Source of the DNA: Govanella sp037189785
GTDB taxonomy: Bacteria > Pseudomonadota > Alphaproteobacteria > Sphingomonadales > Govanellaceae
Direction of reading: 5' to 3'
Assembly (NCBI GenBank): GCA_037189785.1
Contig: JBBCIP010000442.1
Location: forward strand, 1-20,912
Length of the DNA: 20,912 nt
The stretch's first letter is position 1. The number at the start of each line of letters is the position of its first letter. The notes beneath the pieces were generated by a model. That model did not search any database and was not told the DNA's origin. It saw nothing but the letters and a program-made list of their open reading frames with translations. Shown in pieces: positions 13,806 through 20,912 of the stretch. The translations under genes and the position numbers were made by a program.

Positions 13806-15386
13806 TTACTGCAACGCAGCCGATTTGACATCAACCAAATTTCCAACAGCACGGATTTTGATCTGCACGGCATTGGTTTTCATATGCATCATCGGCAATT
13901 CAACAATATCAAGAATTTCAACTGTCTCACGGTCCGCACCGGCCGCGACCGCAGCATCGATCGCTTCCTGCTTTGCGTCTTCAAGCACGGCCAAACGCCC
14001 GCCTTCACGACCAAAATCATAAAGCTTGTCAATCCGGCCACTGACCTGTGCAATGGCAGCCCCCACTGCGTTGGCGACACCCGCATTTTCCGGGATCAGC
14101 ACCTCAGACGCGCCGGCTAATGTATTCGACATCAGAATACTACCACCACCGACAAGGATAACCGGAACAGCTTTACTGCTGGTCTTCATTTGATCGACGG
14201 CATCTTCAACGCGCCGTTCGATGTCTTTCATGACGCGACTAACAAAGACGTCATCCAAAGAAGCGACACGAGAGGCATCACCGATGTCGCTCAACCCTTT
14301 GGCACGCACAGCCACATCGGTTGTCGTCAACGTGTTTCCGCCGAACAATATACCTTCTTCGCGAATGCGATAGCCGACAGATTCCGGGCCGATTTCCAAT
14401 CTATCGCCCTCGGTCCGTATGATGGAGCCGCCACCAAGGGCGATGGACAACACATCGGGCATACGGAAATTGGTTCGTACTCCGCCGATATAATTGACAC
14501 CCGTTGTTTCCCGCGGGAAACCCTTGACCAAGAATCCGATATCCGTGGTTGTGCCGCCGATATCGACCACAACGGCATCTTCAATACCAGTCAGGAATGC
14601 CGCGCCACGAATGCTATTCGTCGGCCCTGCCGAACATGTCAAAATCGGAAACGCCTCGGCCGCGCCGGTTGTCAACAAGGTTCCGTCATTTTGACTGATA
14701 AACAAAGGCGCAGTGATGTTCAAACTTTTCACCCCGGCGATTAAGGATCGCACCACCTCCCGCGAAAAGGCCATCAAGGATGTATTGATAATCGCCGCAT
14801 TCTCGCGGTCGATCAGGCCGATGCCACCGACCTCAGACGACAGCGTGATATCAGCGTCCGGCAAATACCCCCGCACGATCTCTTTGGTTCGCTGCTCAAG
14901 GTCAGGACGGATAGGGGCAAACACGGCTGTGATCGCAATCGCGTTTATACCACGAGCTTTTATTTCTTTGGCAGCGTCTGCAATCGCAGTTTCATTTAAA
15001 GGAATATAATCCTTGCCGGTAAAATAAGATCCACCTTCAATCATAAAGATGTTGGAGCCGAGAATTTTCCGCAAATCGTTGGGCCAAGACACCATCGGCG
15101 GCACACCATCACCCCGTGGCAATCCAATGCGAATGACTGCCACTTCCGATAAGTTTTTTCGCTGCAGAAATGCATTCACAAACTGCGTCGTACCGATCAT
15201 CACAGCATTGATGGCACTGGGTTTAAGGCCTGATTGCGCCAACGTCGCGGTCACCACATCAACAACGCCGTCCCCAACATTCTTGGCTGTGGCCCGCTTT
15301 GTGGCCGTTATGACCTCGCGTCCCCGCATGATAACGGCGTCGGTGTTGGTGCCGCCAACGTCGATTCCCAGACGATATTCGCTCAT
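13806..15386 (-). CDS. Hydantoinase/oxoprolinase (HyuA) family ATPase
   Basis: This is a 526-residue ASKHA-fold protein. Phosphate-binding motifs are LGIDVGGTNTDAVIM (6-20) and VVDIGGTTTDIGFL (273-286), with ALGGGSI (316-322) as part of the adenosine site. Together these define the hydantoinase A N-terminal and core domains. Family members couple ATP hydrolysis to opening of hydantoin, N-methylhydantoin or 5-oxoproline rings. At 526 residues it is shorter than the classical HyuA of about 690, and no HyuB partner is present; DUF917 takes its place downstream. GGGGAG eight bases before the ATG at 15386 makes the start secure. It is the first gene of a three-gene unit, preceded by a nested inverted repeat and a perfect 12-bp palindrome. 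The substrate is not readable from the sequence. Confidence 0.9.
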   Translation of the reverse strand: MSEYRLGIDVGGTNTDAVIMRGREVITATKRATAKNVGDGVVDVVTATLAQSGLKPSAINAVMIGTTQFVNAFLQRKNLSEVAVIRIGLPRGDGVPPMVSWPNDLRKILGSNIFMIEGGSYFTGKDYIPLNETAIADAAKEIKARGINAIAITAVFAPIRPDLEQRTKEIVRGYLPDADITLSSEVGGIGLIDRENAAIINTSLMAFSREVVRSLIAGVKSLNITAPLFISQNDGTLLTTGAAEAFPILTCSAGPTNSIRGAAFLTGIEDAVVVDIGGTTTDIGFLVKGFPRETTGVNYIGGVRTNFRMPDVLSIALGGGSIIRTEGDRLEIGPESVGYRIREEGILFGGNTLTTTDVAVRAKGLSDIGDASRVASLDDVFVSRVMKDIERRVEDAVDQMKTSSKAVPVILVGGGSILMSNTLAGASEVLIPENAGVANAVGAAIAQVSGRIDKLYDFGREGGRLAVLEDAKQEAIDAAVAAGADRETVEILDIVELPMMHMKTNAVQIKIRAVGNLVDVKSAALQ

Positions 15387-15421
15387 AAGGTCTACTCCCC
15401 GCTTCGACTATTACTTTGAAT

Positions 15422-15479
15422 CCAGGCAAAACAGATCCGGTGAAAGGATCTTTTCATCAATCCTTTCACCGGAGCCTGG
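15422..15479 (-). terminator. Nested inverted repeat, probable terminator after purU
   Basis: CCGGTGAAAGGAT (15437-15449) and ATCCTTTCACCGG (15460-15472) form a perfect 13-bp stem with a 10-nt loop. CCAGGC (15422-15427) and GCCTGG (15474-15479) add an outer 6-bp stem. Read on the minus strand, the inner hairpin is followed by ATCTGTTTTG, a moderately U-rich tail, so it could end the soxA-purU message before hyuA. The outer arm could alternatively act in the hyuA leader. Confidence 0.6.
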
Positions 15480-15498
15480 CAAATTCAAATAATCTATC

Positions 15499-15510
15499 GG
15501 GTAGCTACCC
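15499..15510. repeat. Perfect 12-bp palindrome, possible operator
   Basis: GGGTAGCTACCC is fully self-complementary with no spacer. It lies between the purU stop and the nested inverted repeat, about 113 bases before the hyuA start. A dimeric regulator site for the hyuA unit is possible; no regulator gene is adjacent. Confidence 0.35.
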
Positions 15511-15522
15511 TAATCAGCCGCC

Positions 15523-16392
15523 TTAGCGGAACACCACCGTTTTGTGGTCATTGGGTAGAATACGGTGCTCGATATGCAATCTTACGGCGCGAGACAGCAC
15601 GACCTTCTCCACATCGCGCCCCACGGCCACCAAATCGTCCGGGGTCATCGCGTGGTTCACCCGCGCAATATCTTGTTCGATGATCGGCCCTTCATCCAAG
15701 TCCGGCGTTACATAATGAGCCGTGGCGCCGATCAACTTGACCCCACGTTTATGGGCTTGGTGATACGGCAAAGCGCCCTTGAAAGACGGCAAGAAGGAAT
15801 GGTGAATATTGATCGCCGGGCAAGGCAGCGCCGCACAGAGCTCATCGGATAGAATTTGCATATAGCGGGCAAGAACGATCAGGTCGGCTTTTTCTTCCTG
15901 GGCCAGAGTCAGAATTTTTTGTTCCTGGACCCGCTTTGTGTCCTTCGTGATCGGAATGTGATGAAACGGAATGTCATAGGCCGCAGCCAATTGATAGGCA
16001 TCCCGATGGTTCGAAACAATCGCCGGAATCTCGACATTCAGTTCGCCGATGCTGATCCGATACAAAAGATCAACCAGACAGTGATCGAATTTCGAAACAA
16101 ACAGCAACACTCTTTGCTTCACTGCACGATCATGGATCGACCAAGCCATGCCGAATTCTTCACCGATATCCGCAAATCCTGCGGTCAAATCATCCAGACT
16201 TTGTGGTTGATCTGTCACCGCGAAAGCAACCCGCATGAAGAAGCGACCCGTGGACAAGTCATCATACTGCGCACTATCGGTAATATTGCAGGCTCGTTCA
16301 AAAAGGAATTTGGACACGGTATAGACGATACCCGTCCGGTTAGGGCAGGACAGCGTCAAAATATAATCCCGCTCCAGCGTTAAATTCGTCAT
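15523..16392 (-). CDS. purU: Formyltetrahydrofolate deformylase
   Basis: This 289-residue enzyme hydrolyses 10-formyl-THF to formate and THF. An N-terminal ACT domain (about residues 9-85, with SCPNRTGIVYTVS and STGRFFMRV) is followed by a formyltransferase-like catalytic domain. That domain carries Asn195 and His197 (INIHHSFLPSF) and Asp233 (LDEGPII). I start it at the ATG at 16392, which gives the usual family length and an AAGAGA purine site. An in-frame ATG at 16425 lies one base after the transporter stop and would add 11 residues not typical of the family. In sarcosine oxidase operons PurU balances the one-carbon pool by returning THF. It is the last gene of the visible soxA-soxG-transporter-purU unit. 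Confidence 0.94.
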   Translation of the reverse strand: MTNLTLERDYILTLSCPNRTGIVYTVSKFLFERACNITDSAQYDDLSTGRFFMRVAFAVTDQPQSLDDLTAGFADIGEEFGMAWSIHDRAVKQRVLLFVSKFDHCLVDLLYRISIGELNVEIPAIVSNHRDAYQLAAAYDIPFHHIPITKDTKRVQEQKILTLAQEEKADLIVLARYMQILSDELCAALPCPAINIHHSFLPSFKGALPYHQAHKRGVKLIGATAHYVTPDLDEGPIIEQDIARVNHAMTPDDLVAVGRDVEKVVLSRAVRLHIEHRILPNDHKTVVFR

Positions 16393-16426
16393 CGTCTCTT
16401 GCTTTCGTTGAAAGTAGGAAAACATC

Positions 16427-17791
16427 TTACAGTATGCCCATAATCAGGATCACGGTTATCAGAGCTGGCGCGAACAAACGCAGTGTCCACCGCCAATAGT
16501 TAAAAAACAGCTGCGATCCGCCCGATAACTCCTCACGCAATACCTTGGCCGACATAACCCAGCCCACGAATAGGCAAATCAGGATATTGCCCAACGGCAG
16601 CATGACGTTTGAAGTCAAAAAATCAAGAAGTTCAAAGATGCTCATATGCGAAAACTTCTCGAAACTCCCCAATAATCGTACGTCTTGCCAGATATTGAAT
16701 GAAAACACCGTTAACAGCCCCAAAAGCCAGGCCACAATTCCGGCACCAATTGCCGACGTCCGCCGTTTGACACCCTTGTGTTCCTCAAGCCAGGCCACAA
16801 TCGGCTCAATCGCCGCAATCGACGACGTTAACGCTGCAAACAACACCAACACAAAGAACAAGCTACCGAACACGACACCAAACGGCATATGCCCAAACGC
16901 CACCGGTAAGGTGACAAACAACAACCCCGGCCCTTCACCGGGGTTTTGGCCATTGGCAAACACCAAGGGGAAAATAGCTAGTCCTGTCGCCAACGCCGCG
17001 AATGGTACCGATAAGGCAATGGTGATACTGGGCCGCACCAGCGATCCCCCGCGCGGCAAGTAAGAGCCGTATGTCATCATAATCGCCATGCCCGTCCCGA
17101 TCGAAAAGAACGATAACCCGACCGCCGATAAAATCGTTTGCCCCGTCACTTCGGAAAAGTCCGGTTTGAATAGGAACTCTATAGCACGCGCAAAATCACC
17201 GACAACCGCCGCATAGATAATCAACGCCACCAGCATAAAAAATAGAGCGGGCATCATGATTTTGACAAATCGCTCGATACCGTCTTGAACACCTTTCAAA
17301 ATGATACCTACGGTGGCCGCCATGAATACGCCATGCCATAACGCCACACGCCATGGGTCTGCCAGTAAGGCTGCAAACAAAGCGCTGATATCGGCTCCGC
17401 TGGCATTGGTGAATTTGCCTTGGGCAGCTTCAAGACCAAAGGCGATCACCCATCCGCCGATGACACTATAATATGTCAGAATCAAATATATGGCGGCAAC
17501 CGTCAGCCATCCCAGCCAACGCCAACCGGGCGTTGACCGCGCCTCAACAGCCAATCGTTCCATCGTCGTCGGTGGGCTGGCTTGGCCACGCCGCCCCAAC
17601 ATAAATTCCGAAATCAGGATCGGCAATGTGATTAAGGCAGACACAATAAGATATATAAGAACAAACGCGCCGCCACCGTTGACACCGACCGTATAGGGAA
17701 ATTTCCACACACTGCCCAAACCCACAGCCGCGCCGATAGCCGCCAACAAAAATCCGATCCGTGATGACCAATGTTGGTGCTGTGCGTTCAA
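16427..17791 (-). CDS. Neurotransmitter:sodium symporter (NSS/SNF) family transporter, candidate sarcosine/methylated-amine importer
   Basis: This is a 454-residue LeuT-fold inner-membrane symporter and a paralogue of the transporter at 8008-9366. TM1 reads GAAVGLGSVWKFPY: the LeuT Asn27 position is Ser and the Arg30 gate position is Lys, unlike the other copy. The start is TTG at 17791, supported by AGGGGA seven bases upstream and by the absence of any ATG before TM1; the N-terminus then matches family members (HWSSRIGFLLAAIG). It lies 33 bases after soxG and directly before purU, so it is almost certainly part of the sarcosine/C1 operon. Uptake of sarcosine, glycine, dimethylglycine or a related compound is the natural inference. 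The substrate is untested. Confidence 0.9.
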   Translation of the reverse strand: MNAQHQHWSSRIGFLLAAIGAAVGLGSVWKFPYTVGVNGGGAFVLIYLIVSALITLPILISEFMLGRRGQASPPTTMERLAVEARSTPGWRWLGWLTVAAIYLILTYYSVIGGWVIAFGLEAAQGKFTNASGADISALFAALLADPWRVALWHGVFMAATVGIILKGVQDGIERFVKIMMPALFFMLVALIIYAAVVGDFARAIEFLFKPDFSEVTGQTILSAVGLSFFSIGTGMAIMMTYGSYLPRGGSLVRPSITIALSVPFAALATGLAIFPLVFANGQNPGEGPGLLFVTLPVAFGHMPFGVVFGSLFFVLVLFAALTSSIAAIEPIVAWLEEHKGVKRRTSAIGAGIVAWLLGLLTVFSFNIWQDVRLLGSFEKFSHMSIFELLDFLTSNVMLPLGNILICLFVGWVMSAKVLREELSGGSQLFFNYWRWTLRLFAPALITVILIMGIL

Positions 17792-17824
17792 AATATAGTC
17801 CCCTAGTTTCTAAATTTTTATGCG

Positions 17825-18430
17825 TTATTTCGCTGTGAATTCCTCGGCAGCGCCATTGAACCATGTCCATAAAATGCGTGCAACACTCTGATCTGCGTAG
17901 ATATCAAAGCCCGGTTCATTGCGCGTCAAGTGAATGACAATTGCTTGATCCGCCAATAATGTGCGCACCGCTTGCCCAAGCGGAAAGGCAACCGGGTCAA
18001 GATCCAAGGGACACCCTTTGGACAACACATGACGAGCAAGCTCACCAGAGACTTCAAAACCAATACCGCGATGAGTGACATCGGTGACGGCATGGGTTGT
18101 GCCTTGGAGTGCTGTCTCCAATGCGCTCAACAAACTTTCTCCTTGATCCAACGCAGTGATGATCAACCAACCATCCGGGCGGCCCCAAATAATAATTCCG
18201 CTGGCCCGATCGGTGGAAAATTTAACAGCAAGCGACGGACCTTGCGGAAGATCAACCCCAAGGACACTGTGCAGCGCGCCGATAAACGCAGCATCATCGA
18301 TGTAACCGCGCACATCGATCATGGCCTGGATCGGCTTTTCCACGATCCGTAACCCCGGCGCGGTAATGCCGACAATACCCAATGGCGCGACCGTGCCGGC
18401 CAAAGGAGAGCGATAGGCGAGCTTAGCCAT
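17825..18430 (-). CDS. soxG: Sarcosine oxidase gamma subunit
   Basis: This is a 201-residue protein of the SoxG family, distantly related to the aminomethyltransferase (GCV_T) fold. Visible family features are LRIVEKPIQAMIDVRG near the N-terminus, the GRPDGWLII strand, VTDVTHRGIGFEVSG, and the C-terminal FDIYADQSVARILW. The gamma subunit helps assemble the heterotetrameric sarcosine oxidase that oxidises sarcosine to glycine and delivers the methyl carbon to THF. Its ATG overlaps the soxA stop by eight bases, giving tight translational coupling. An AGGGAA inside the end of soxA is a plausible Shine-Dalgarno. The subunit is weakly conserved in general, so position directly behind soxA carries much of the evidence. 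Confidence 0.9.
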   Translation of the reverse strand: MAKLAYRSPLAGTVAPLGIVGITAPGLRIVEKPIQAMIDVRGYIDDAAFIGALHSVLGVDLPQGPSLAVKFSTDRASGIIIWGRPDGWLIITALDQGESLLSALETALQGTTHAVTDVTHRGIGFEVSGELARHVLSKGCPLDLDPVAFPLGQAVRTLLADQAIVIHLTRNEPGFDIYADQSVARILWTWFNGAAEEFTAK

Positions 18431-20912
18431 TTAAACGGTTCCCTTCCGGATCATAGAAGCGCGGATCGACAACCTTTGCCCGCATCCATTGGCCATTATG
18501 ATAGACATTGATTTCTTCATGAAGCCGTGACCGCCCCGCTTTCAAAAGTCCCATCGCCACAGGCTTTTCCAAAGTCGGACTCCATACGCTGGAGGTCACA
18601 TGCCCTTCGGTTTCGGCAGGCACAGTGGTGATAGACGACGCCAAAAGATGGCTACCAACCGGCAAAACCTTACCGCCCAATGATTCAAGCCCGACCAACT
18701 GCAACCGATCTATGCGCGTCATAAACGGCCGATTGGTCGAGCGTTTACCAACAAAATCGATTTGCTTTTTGCGGCCTATTTCACCATAGCCCAAATCATC
18801 CGGTACGGTCGTTCCGTCACTGTCTGAGCCAATATGAACAAACCCTTTCTCGGTCCGCGTCACCATCAAGGTTTCAAGCCCAACCGGTGTAATCCCAAGA
18901 TCCTTGCCTTCGGCCATAAAAAGATCCCATAAGGCCGCTGTGTAGCCTGCGGGAATAGCAATTTCATAGGACACTTCACCACTAAAACTGACGCGATGAA
19001 TACGGGTCGGCACACCGGCGATGGTGCCCCGACGCAACGTCATGTGGGGAAACGCTTCGGCACTGCAATCAATGTCGGTCCCGGCCCGCATCAAAAGTTC
19101 CCGTGCGTTGGGGCCGGTCAACATGATAACACCCCATGCCGTCGTCACATTGGTGACGAAAACTTTGAACTGGGTCCATTCACATTGCAGCCATTCTTCA
19201 AGCCCCAAGGCAATCCGTCCAGCCGCCCCGCTGGTGGTCCCAACCAAATAGTGATCTTCACCCAGCCGCGAAATAACACCGTCATCAATGATGATGCCAT
19301 TTTCGTTCAGCATCAGATTATAGCGCGCGCGATCAATTTTCAGGGTTGCAAGATTGGTCAAGGTCATTCTGTTCAAGAACGTCAAGGCATCAGGGCCCTT
19401 GACCTCGATCTTACCAAGTGGCGAATAATCGATCATGCCGACGTGATTGCGAATGGCCAGCACTTCGCGACTAACAGCCGTATGCTCGTCTTCACCGGAT
19501 CGTGGATAATACGCAGGGCGTGACCAGGCACCGTATTGTTCGATCTTTGCCCCCAGCGCGCGATTCTGATCATCGGTTGTTAGTATTCGCGCCGGCCCGA
19601 ATAATTCGCCACGATGATGACCGGCAATGGCTCCGAACGCCATCGGAATATAGGGCGGACGAAATGTCGTCGTCCCAACTTGTGGGATGGTACGATCCGT
19701 CAATTCGGCCATAACCGCAAGACCGTTTACATTCGATGTTTTGCCTTGGTCATTGGCCATACCGAGCGTCGTATAGCGCTTGAGATGCTCGACCGCGACA
19801 AAGTTTTCACGCGCCGCCAAAGCCACGTCGCTGTTGGTGACGTCATTATGGAAATCAATCCATTGTTTGCCTTTACCCACCAATTGTTCCGGCATCTTCC
19901 ACAATGGCTGCAAGGACGCAACCGTTTCCCGCGGAATATCGCCGAAAGAAAAGGAGGCCGGAGCAAATCCTGCAGATCGTGCAGCATCTGCACCGGCCTC
20001 AAGTCCGCCATGGAGGCAGTCAGCTAGAGACTCTTGACCTGCCGCCGCACCCACTGAAACTTCAGCTTGCACAGACCGATCAGGCACGAAACTGGATAAC
20101 CTGTCGTCAAACCGCAGTTTTCCACCGGATTGACTGAACAAATGGACCACCGGGCTCCATCCACCCGACATTGCGACGACATCACACGATTTGCGTTGCC
20201 GCGCACCGGTCTTGAGATCGATAATCTCGACGCTGGACACACGATGCCCGCCTTTGGTCGCAGCAATACCGTGACCGAATAAAACCGGAATGCCCGCAGC
20301 AGCCGCTTGCGCCACAGCGTCGCTTTCAACACTGTCGCGAATATCAACAACAGTGACATCCACCCCCTGAGCTTTCAAGTCAACCGCGGTGGCGTAAGCT
20401 GAATCGTTATTGGTCGCAACAATCACACGACGCCCGGCCAAAACCGCATAGCGGTTCAAATAATGCCGCACAGCAGATGCCAACATAATGCCGGGACGAT
20501 CATTGCTGGGGAACACCAACGGGCGTTCGATCGCGCCGGTTGCCAGAATGACTTTTTTAGCGCGGATTTGCCACAACCGTTGCCGTGGCTTCACACTGTC
20601 AAGCTGCGGCTTCTGATGATCTGTCAACCGTTCCACGGCGGTCAGATAATTATGATCGAAGTAACCGGCAACCGTTGTCTTGGTCAGTAGTGTGACGGTC
20701 GGCAATTTTGCCAATTCCGCAACGGTTTCTTGGACCCAATCGGTCCCAGATTTTCCGGCAATCCGCTGCTTATTCCACAACAGCGAGCCACCAAAAGATG
20801 TATCGTCTTCAACGACAATCACCCGGGCGCCGGACCGACCCGCAGCCAAAGCTGCCGCCAAACCAGCAGGACCGCCGCCGACAACCAAAACATCAGCGTG
20901 GGCAAATTTATG
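18423..20912 (-). CDS. soxA: Sarcosine oxidase alpha subunit, N-terminal end outside window
   Basis: The frame is open to the right edge, giving 829 visible residues of a protein that is usually about 1,000. The FAD/NAD-binding Rossmann motif VVGGGPAGLAAALAAGRSG sits at residues 10-28, and ATGAIERPLVFPSNDRPG belongs to the same pyridine-nucleotide-disulfide oxidoreductase domain. From about residue 430 the chain becomes a GCV_T-like folate-binding domain (MIDYSPLGKIEVKGPDAL, VGLETLMVTRTEKGFVHIGSD), ending with a GCV_T C-terminal barrel. The missing N-terminus would hold the 2Fe-2S-ferredoxin-like domain. The alpha subunit carries the folate site where the methyl group from sarcosine is captured as 5,10-methylene-THF. 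soxB and soxD are expected just off the right edge. The TTG at 20888 is an internal codon, not a start. Confidence 0.95.
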   Translation of the reverse strand, partial: HKFAHADVLVVGGGPAGLAAALAAGRSGARVIVVEDDTSFGGSLLWNKQRIAGKSGTDWVQETVAELAKLPTVTLLTKTTVAGYFDHNYLTAVERLTDHQKPQLDSVKPRQRLWQIRAKKVILATGAIERPLVFPSNDRPGIMLASAVRHYLNRYAVLAGRRVIVATNNDSAYATAVDLKAQGVDVTVVDIRDSVESDAVAQAAAAGIPVLFGHGIAATKGGHRVSSVEIIDLKTGARQRKSCDVVAMSGGWSPVVHLFSQSGGKLRFDDRLSSFVPDRSVQAEVSVGAAAGQESLADCLHGGLEAGADAARSAGFAPASFSFGDIPRETVASLQPLWKMPEQLVGKGKQWIDFHNDVTNSDVALAARENFVAVEHLKRYTTLGMANDQGKTSNVNGLAVMAELTDRTIPQVGTTTFRPPYIPMAFGAIAGHHRGELFGPARILTTDDQNRALGAKIEQYGAWSRPAYYPRSGEDEHTAVSREVLAIRNHVGMIDYSPLGKIEVKGPDALTFLNRMTLTNLATLKIDRARYNLMLNENGIIIDDGVISRLGEDHYLVGTTSGAAGRIALGLEEWLQCEWTQFKVFVTNVTTAWGVIMLTGPNARELLMRAGTDIDCSAEAFPHMTLRRGTIAGVPTRIHRVSFSGEVSYEIAIPAGYTAALWDLFMAEGKDLGITPVGLETLMVTRTEKGFVHIGSDSDGTTVPDDLGYGEIGRKKQIDFVGKRSTNRPFMTRIDRLQLVGLESLGGKVLPVGSHLLASSITTVPAETEGHVTSSVWSPTLEKPVAMGLLKAGRSRLHEEINVYHNGQWMRAKVVDPRFYDPEGNRLNG

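Noticed and set aside
16545..17063. 172-codon plus-strand open frame opposite the second NSS transporter
   Set aside because: It is antisense to well-conserved transmembrane segments, with no recognisable motif or Shine-Dalgarno. It is a shadow frame.
18996..19523. 175-codon plus-strand open frame opposite soxA
   Set aside because: It lies wholly inside the folate-binding domain of soxA on the other strand and shows no domain signature.

Overview
The window looks like a piece of a proteobacterial chromosome, most likely an alphaproteobacterium. It has moderate GC content, tightly packed operons with ATGA-type overlaps, Shine-Dalgarno sites, and a gene repertoire (kynurenine/3-hydroxyanthranilate meta-cleavage, soxAG-purU, HyuA/DUF917) common in that class. 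This assignment is inferred from gene content and is not proven. I see no tRNA, rRNA, CRISPR array, insertion sequence or phage gene. Both edges cut genes: an aspartate dehydrogenase on the left and sarcosine oxidase alpha on the right.

Layout. (1) Bases 1-1780, + strand: the end of an aspartate dehydrogenase, a small VOC/glyoxalase-fold protein, and a DapA-superfamily lyase whose active site departs from true DHDPS. A near-perfect bidirectional terminator closes the group. (2) Bases 1803-6883, - strand: a six-gene operon for the lower 3-hydroxyanthranilate pathway, transcribed as nbaE-nbaH-nbaG-nbaF-nbaC-nbaD. It takes 3-hydroxyanthranilate through ACMS, 2-aminomuconate semialdehyde, 2-aminomuconate, 4-oxalocrotonate and 2-oxopent-4-enoate to 4-hydroxy-2-oxovalerate. 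A LysR-type regulator (7039-7983, +) diverges from it. (3) Bases 8008-10623, - strand: kynureninase followed by an NSS-family sodium symporter. (4) Bases 10624-11337: an intergenic region, then rnk (+). (5) Bases 11417-15386, - strand: HyuA-like ATPase, DUF917 (S-methyl thiohydantoin desulfurase family) and a metal amidohydrolase. (6) Bases 15523-20912, - strand: soxA (partial), soxG, a second NSS symporter, and purU.

How it fits together. Blocks 2 and 3 form one kynurenine catabolic regulon split into two transcription units. The promoters of both units carry the same element, an ATAAT-N13-ATTAT dyad inside a longer similar sequence, in the same orientation relative to the enzyme genes. This is the best candidate for the binding site of the divergent LysR protein. 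The enzymes joining kynurenine to 3-hydroxyanthranilate (a kynurenine 3-monooxygenase) and the final aldolase/acetaldehyde dehydrogenase are absent and must lie elsewhere. Block 6 is a sarcosine/C1 unit: the oxidase feeds methylene-THF, PurU recycles THF, and the symporter is a candidate sarcosine or methylated-amine importer. Block 5 probably opens a hydantoin- or thiohydantoin-type ring.

The most unusual non-coding feature is the roughly 180-nt leader of rnk. A consensus-like promoter (TTGACA-N16-TATGCT) would start an RNA almost exactly at the 5' arm of an 11-bp perfect stem. A 12-bp GC-rich pairing crosses that stem in an H-type pseudoknot, and a repeated heptamer offers a competing pairing. 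It could be a regulatory RNA switch or a structured small RNA.
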